From: Pseudomonas sp. MYb185
Lineage (GTDB): Bacteria; Pseudomonadota; Gammaproteobacteria; Pseudomonadales; Pseudomonadaceae
NCBI RefSeq assembly: GCF_002979975.1
Contig: NZ_PCQD01000003.1
Location: 1-64,000 of the forward strand
DNA: 64,000 bases
Reading direction: 5' to 3'
In this document: positions 61,654 to 64,000 of the stretch, one piece after another
How positions within the stretch are numbered: position 1 is the stretch's first letter
How the letters are laid out: each line of letters starts with the position of its first letter
Position numbers and translations under genes: made by a program
Notes under the pieces: generated by a model
Databases searched by the model: none
Told to the model about the DNA's origin: nothing
The model's input: only the letters and a program-made list of their open reading frames with translations

Positions 61654-62591
61654 CTCTGGAAGAACTGCTGGCCCACTATCCGCAGCGTGCCACCGGAGGG
61701 GTGCCGGACTGGATGCTGGGCTTCTACAAGCGCCGGTCGATCAGCTTCGCCAACGGTGAAACAGACAGCAAGACCCATGTCTGCTGGTTGCAGAGCCGTC
61801 ACTTCACCATCGATCTGCGCTTGCCACTCGAAGCGGAGCAGGTACCAGCCCGGGCATGGGCGCAGTACTCCCGGGAGGAACTGCAGGTGCTGGCTGATTA
61901 CGAAGGCTGGCAGGCCATGTCGGCATGGGACGGACGCACCCTCGGCTGGCACTCGGCTACCTCATTGCAGCTGCACAATCGCTGGCCGGAGCCAGCCCTG
62001 CTGCAGCGTATCGGCAATTGCATGATCGAATTCGCGCCAAGCGGCGCCTATGTCGAGGACTGGCGCCTGCAGCCATCGGCCCCGGGCCCGCTGATCGGCC
62101 TGCGACTGCTGGAGGAGATCGACCTGGAACGCGATGTGGTGCGCCACCGCGGCGGCGGCCTGATCATCAGCGGCGATCACGCCGCCCTGGTGCTGGGCCG
62201 CGGCGCCGAGCTGCAGACAACGAGTCAGTCGCTAGGCGAGGAGGTCCGCCGTACGGCTGGCGATGCACAGCGCCTGGCGGCGCTGTTCGACTTTGAAACC
62301 TCGGTAGCCCACGGCTCGTTGCAACACGGCTTCGAAGTCACCCTGTCGACCAGCCCCGGCCGCACCGGCCAGCCGCTCTGCGCCCTCGATGGTTTCGAGT
62401 ATGCGGCGGATCGACAGCTGCTGATTCAGCGATTGACGGTCGCGGGCGTGGCCTGCGAGCGGCGTTTCGTCATCGATACCCTCGAACCCGAACTGGCATT
62501 CCCCCAGCACACCGAATCCAACGCTACGGCGGCCCACTGGTACGACGAGGAGTCCCCAACCCTGACTCGCTACACCGAGCCCCATTACTGA
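61650..62591 (+). CDS. Unrecognised protein of the guanidine-II operon
   Basis: 313 residues, soluble, no signal peptide or membrane segment. I do not recognise the family. It is rich in Trp, His and Glu, with GVPDWMLGFYKRRSISFANGE near the start, HFTIDLRLP and a later HRGGGLIISGDHAALVLGRG. The layout suggests a beta-rich lipocalin-like fold, but this is a guess. It overlaps the dioxygenase stop (ATGA) and lies 49 bases before the binding-protein gene, so it works in the same guanidine-regulated unit. Confidence 0.75.
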   Translation: MTLEELLAHYPQRATGGVPDWMLGFYKRRSISFANGETDSKTHVCWLQSRHFTIDLRLPLEAEQVPARAWAQYSREELQVLADYEGWQAMSAWDGRTLGWHSATSLQLHNRWPEPALLQRIGNCMIEFAPSGAYVEDWRLQPSAPGPLIGLRLLEEIDLERDVVRHRGGGLIISGDHAALVLGRGAELQTTSQSLGEEVRRTAGDAQRLAALFDFETSVAHGSLQHGFEVTLSTSPGRTGQPLCALDGFEYAADRQLLIQRLTVAGVACERRFVIDTLEPELAFPQHTESNATAAHWYDEESPTLTRYTEPHY

Positions 62592-62640
62592 GCCGACGCA
62601 GTACTGCCTTTACCACACTATAACGACCCACGAGGTGCGT

Positions 62641-63720
62641 ATGACAACCTTCAAAGTATCATTCAGACAACTACTGGCCGTTGCCGCTGCCAGCCTGTGC
62701 TTCGCCACCGCCGCCATCGGCGCCGAGAAAAAGGACAGCTTCAAGGTCGCCTGGTCCATCTATGCCGGCTGGATGCCCTGGGCCTACGCCGATGAGTACG
62801 GCATCATCGATAAATGGGCGGACAAGTACGGAATCGATATCGAGATAGTGCAGTTCAACGACTATATCGAGTCGATCAACCAGTACACCACCGGCGCCTT
62901 CGATGCCTGCGCCATGACCAACATGGACGCACTGACCATTCCAGCGGCCAGCGGCGTGGACACCACTGGCCTGATCCTGGGCGACTATTCGAACGGCAAT
63001 GACGCCATTGTGCTGAAGAACGGCAACAGCATGGAGGACCTGCGCGGGCGCCAGGTCAATCTGGTCGAGCTGTCGGTCTCGCACTATCTGCTGGCGCGCG
63101 CCCTGGAGATGAATGGCATGGCCGAGCGCGACGTCCGCGTGATGAACACCTCGGATGCCGACGCCGTGTCGTCGTTCGTGACTCCGGATGTCACCGCCGT
63201 CGCAGTCTGGAATCCGCAGTTGAGCATGATCAAGGCGCAGCATCCCGATGCTGTCTCGGTATTCGACTCCACCCAGATCCCCGGCGAGATCATCGACATG
63301 ATGGCGGTCAACACCAAGACACTGGCGGCCAACCCGGAGCTGGGCAAGGCGCTGGTGGGAGCCTGGTTCGAGACCCTGGAGCTGATGACCGGCGACAGCG
63401 AACAGGCCAGAAGCGCACGCACCTTCATGGCCGAGCGCGCCGGTACCGACCTGGCGGGGTTTGACGCCCAGCTCACGGAAACCATGCTGTTCTACTCGCC
63501 GGCGGACACCTACGCCTTCGCTACCGACTCGGCGCTGCGCCAGACCATGGACAAGGTACGGCTGTTCTCCTTCGACAAGGGCCTGCTGGGCAACGGAGCA
63601 CCCAGTGCCGACGTGATCGGCATGGAGTTCGCCGATGGCTCCACCCTGGGCGATACCGGCAATGTGCAGCTGCGCTTCAACCCCGAGTATGTGCGCATGG
63701 CAATGGACGGGGAGCTCTAG
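62641..63720 (+). CDS. ABC transporter substrate-binding protein (NMT1/SsuA-like)
   Basis: 359 residues: signal peptide (to about residue 27, AAIGA) and a type 2 periplasmic binding fold. FKVAWSIYAGWMPWAYADEYGIIDKWADKYGI and GAFDACAMTNMDALTIPAASGVDTT resemble the urea/guanidine-cluster binding proteins. It should feed the permease/ATPase of the opposite operon, being the only binding protein nearby. ATG 62641 has GAGG upstream; GTG 62635 is also in frame. Confidence 0.9.
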   Translation: MTTFKVSFRQLLAVAAASLCFATAAIGAEKKDSFKVAWSIYAGWMPWAYADEYGIIDKWADKYGIDIEIVQFNDYIESINQYTTGAFDACAMTNMDALTIPAASGVDTTGLILGDYSNGNDAIVLKNGNSMEDLRGRQVNLVELSVSHYLLARALEMNGMAERDVRVMNTSDADAVSSFVTPDVTAVAVWNPQLSMIKAQHPDAVSVFDSTQIPGEIIDMMAVNTKTLAANPELGKALVGAWFETLELMTGDSEQARSARTFMAERAGTDLAGFDAQLTETMLFYSPADTYAFATDSALRQTMDKVRLFSFDKGLLGNGAPSADVIGMEFADGSTLGDTGNVQLRFNPEYVRMAMDGEL

Positions 63721-63739
63721 GCTGGTGCTAGGTGCCTGC

Positions 63740-63768
63740 GGATCCTTCGCCTGCGCGAAGGATGACGG
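63740..63768. repeat. Small palindromic repeat (GGATCCTTCG type)
   Basis: ATCCTTCGC-CTGC-GCGAAGGAT followed by GACGGG, same family as the copy at 20601. It lies 20 bases after the binding-protein stop and may also help end its transcript. Confidence 0.6.
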
Positions 63769-63821
63769 GTGAGGGAACTGGCGGCGGGACAGGACTGACG
63801 ACATGGGGCCGGGCTGCTATC

Positions 63822-64000
63822 ATGGCCGGCTTATCCATCCGCACCGAAGATGTCACCTTGTCCCGATCCAGCATCCGCTTGAACGTCTATCGTCAGCCGG
63901 GCTTCATGCCCTTTGTCATCGCCCGCCTGCTGGCGGTGTTCGCCATGCAGATCCAGGCCATCGTGGTGGCCTGGCAGATCTACGAGATCACCGGCGATCC
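63822..64000 (+). CDS. MFS transporter, N-terminal part (cut by the window end)
   Basis: The visible part reads VYRQPGFMPFVIARLLAVFAMQIQAIVVAWQIYEITGD, the first helix of an EntS-like MFS transporter. ATG 63822 is the first start in frame; TTG 63858, nearer the conserved region, is an alternative. The rest lies beyond the window. Confidence 0.75.
   Translation, partial: MAGLSIRTEDVTLSRSSIRLNVYRQPGFMPFVIARLLAVFAMQIQAIVVAWQIYEITGD

Overview
The window is about 62% GC, uses gammaproteobacterial codon and ribosome-binding patterns, and carries a Pseudomonas-type core. The run rpmB-rpmG, radC, coaBC, dut, algC, argB ... pyrE, crc ... rph, yicC matches the block known in P. aeruginosa. OprD and OprC porins, a long AlgC and Crc agree with this. 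I infer a Pseudomonas or Halopseudomonas-like species; no RNA gene is present to settle it. I recognised no rRNA, tRNA, intact transposon or CRISPR array.

Layout. 1-24.9 kb: end of etfA, a chemoreceptor, trhP, uppP, a copper-receptor pair (oprC and a DUF2946 gene), a diguanylate cyclase, a branched-chain-type 2-oxoacid dehydrogenase operon (E1a-E1b-E2), rarD, phrB and an OprD porin. Then comes an AT-richer accessory patch with a parDE remnant, a serine hydrolase, a methyltransferase-like membrane protein, a sigma-54-driven type IV pilin gene, a palindrome array and a small HTH/Sel1 locus interrupted by a heptanucleotide repeat. A DesB-like desaturase, a DUF2231 gene, a sorbosone-dehydrogenase-like lipoprotein and an M23 peptidase follow. 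25-34.6 kb: an MFS pump with divergent regulator, then the core block rpmG to argB. 34.8-40.3 kb: a sulfide/persulfide cluster (OsmC, DUF2892, DsrE, rhodanese; SQR; persulfide dioxygenase-rhodanese) with a shared AT-rich operator and two decayed genes, inserted between argB and pyrE. 40.4-52.1 kb: pyrE, crc, a P450, a Fur-type iron-siderophore ABC system, a 160-bp tandem repeat, a degenerate adenylation-domain protein with its own Fur-like box, rph and yicC. 52.1-52.9 kb: a P4-type integrase remnant beside a Phd/ParE toxin-antitoxin pair.

The most striking region is 53.1-63.7 kb, a guanidine island. A leftward operon (permease, ATPase, two DUF1989 proteins, a urea/guanidine carboxylase) lies behind a guanidine-I (ykkC) riboswitch. 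The divergent rightward operon (2-oxoglutarate/Fe(II) oxygenase, an unrecognised protein, an ABC substrate-binding protein) lies behind two ACGR-loop hairpins that fit a guanidine-II (mini-ykkC) riboswitch. Two unrelated guanidine-sensing RNAs thus appear to control the two halves of one system: uptake is split between the arms, degradation to allophanate lies on the left, and a possible guanidine-forming or guanidine-modifying oxygenase lies on the right. No allophanate hydrolase is present in the window. The window ends inside an MFS transporter gene.
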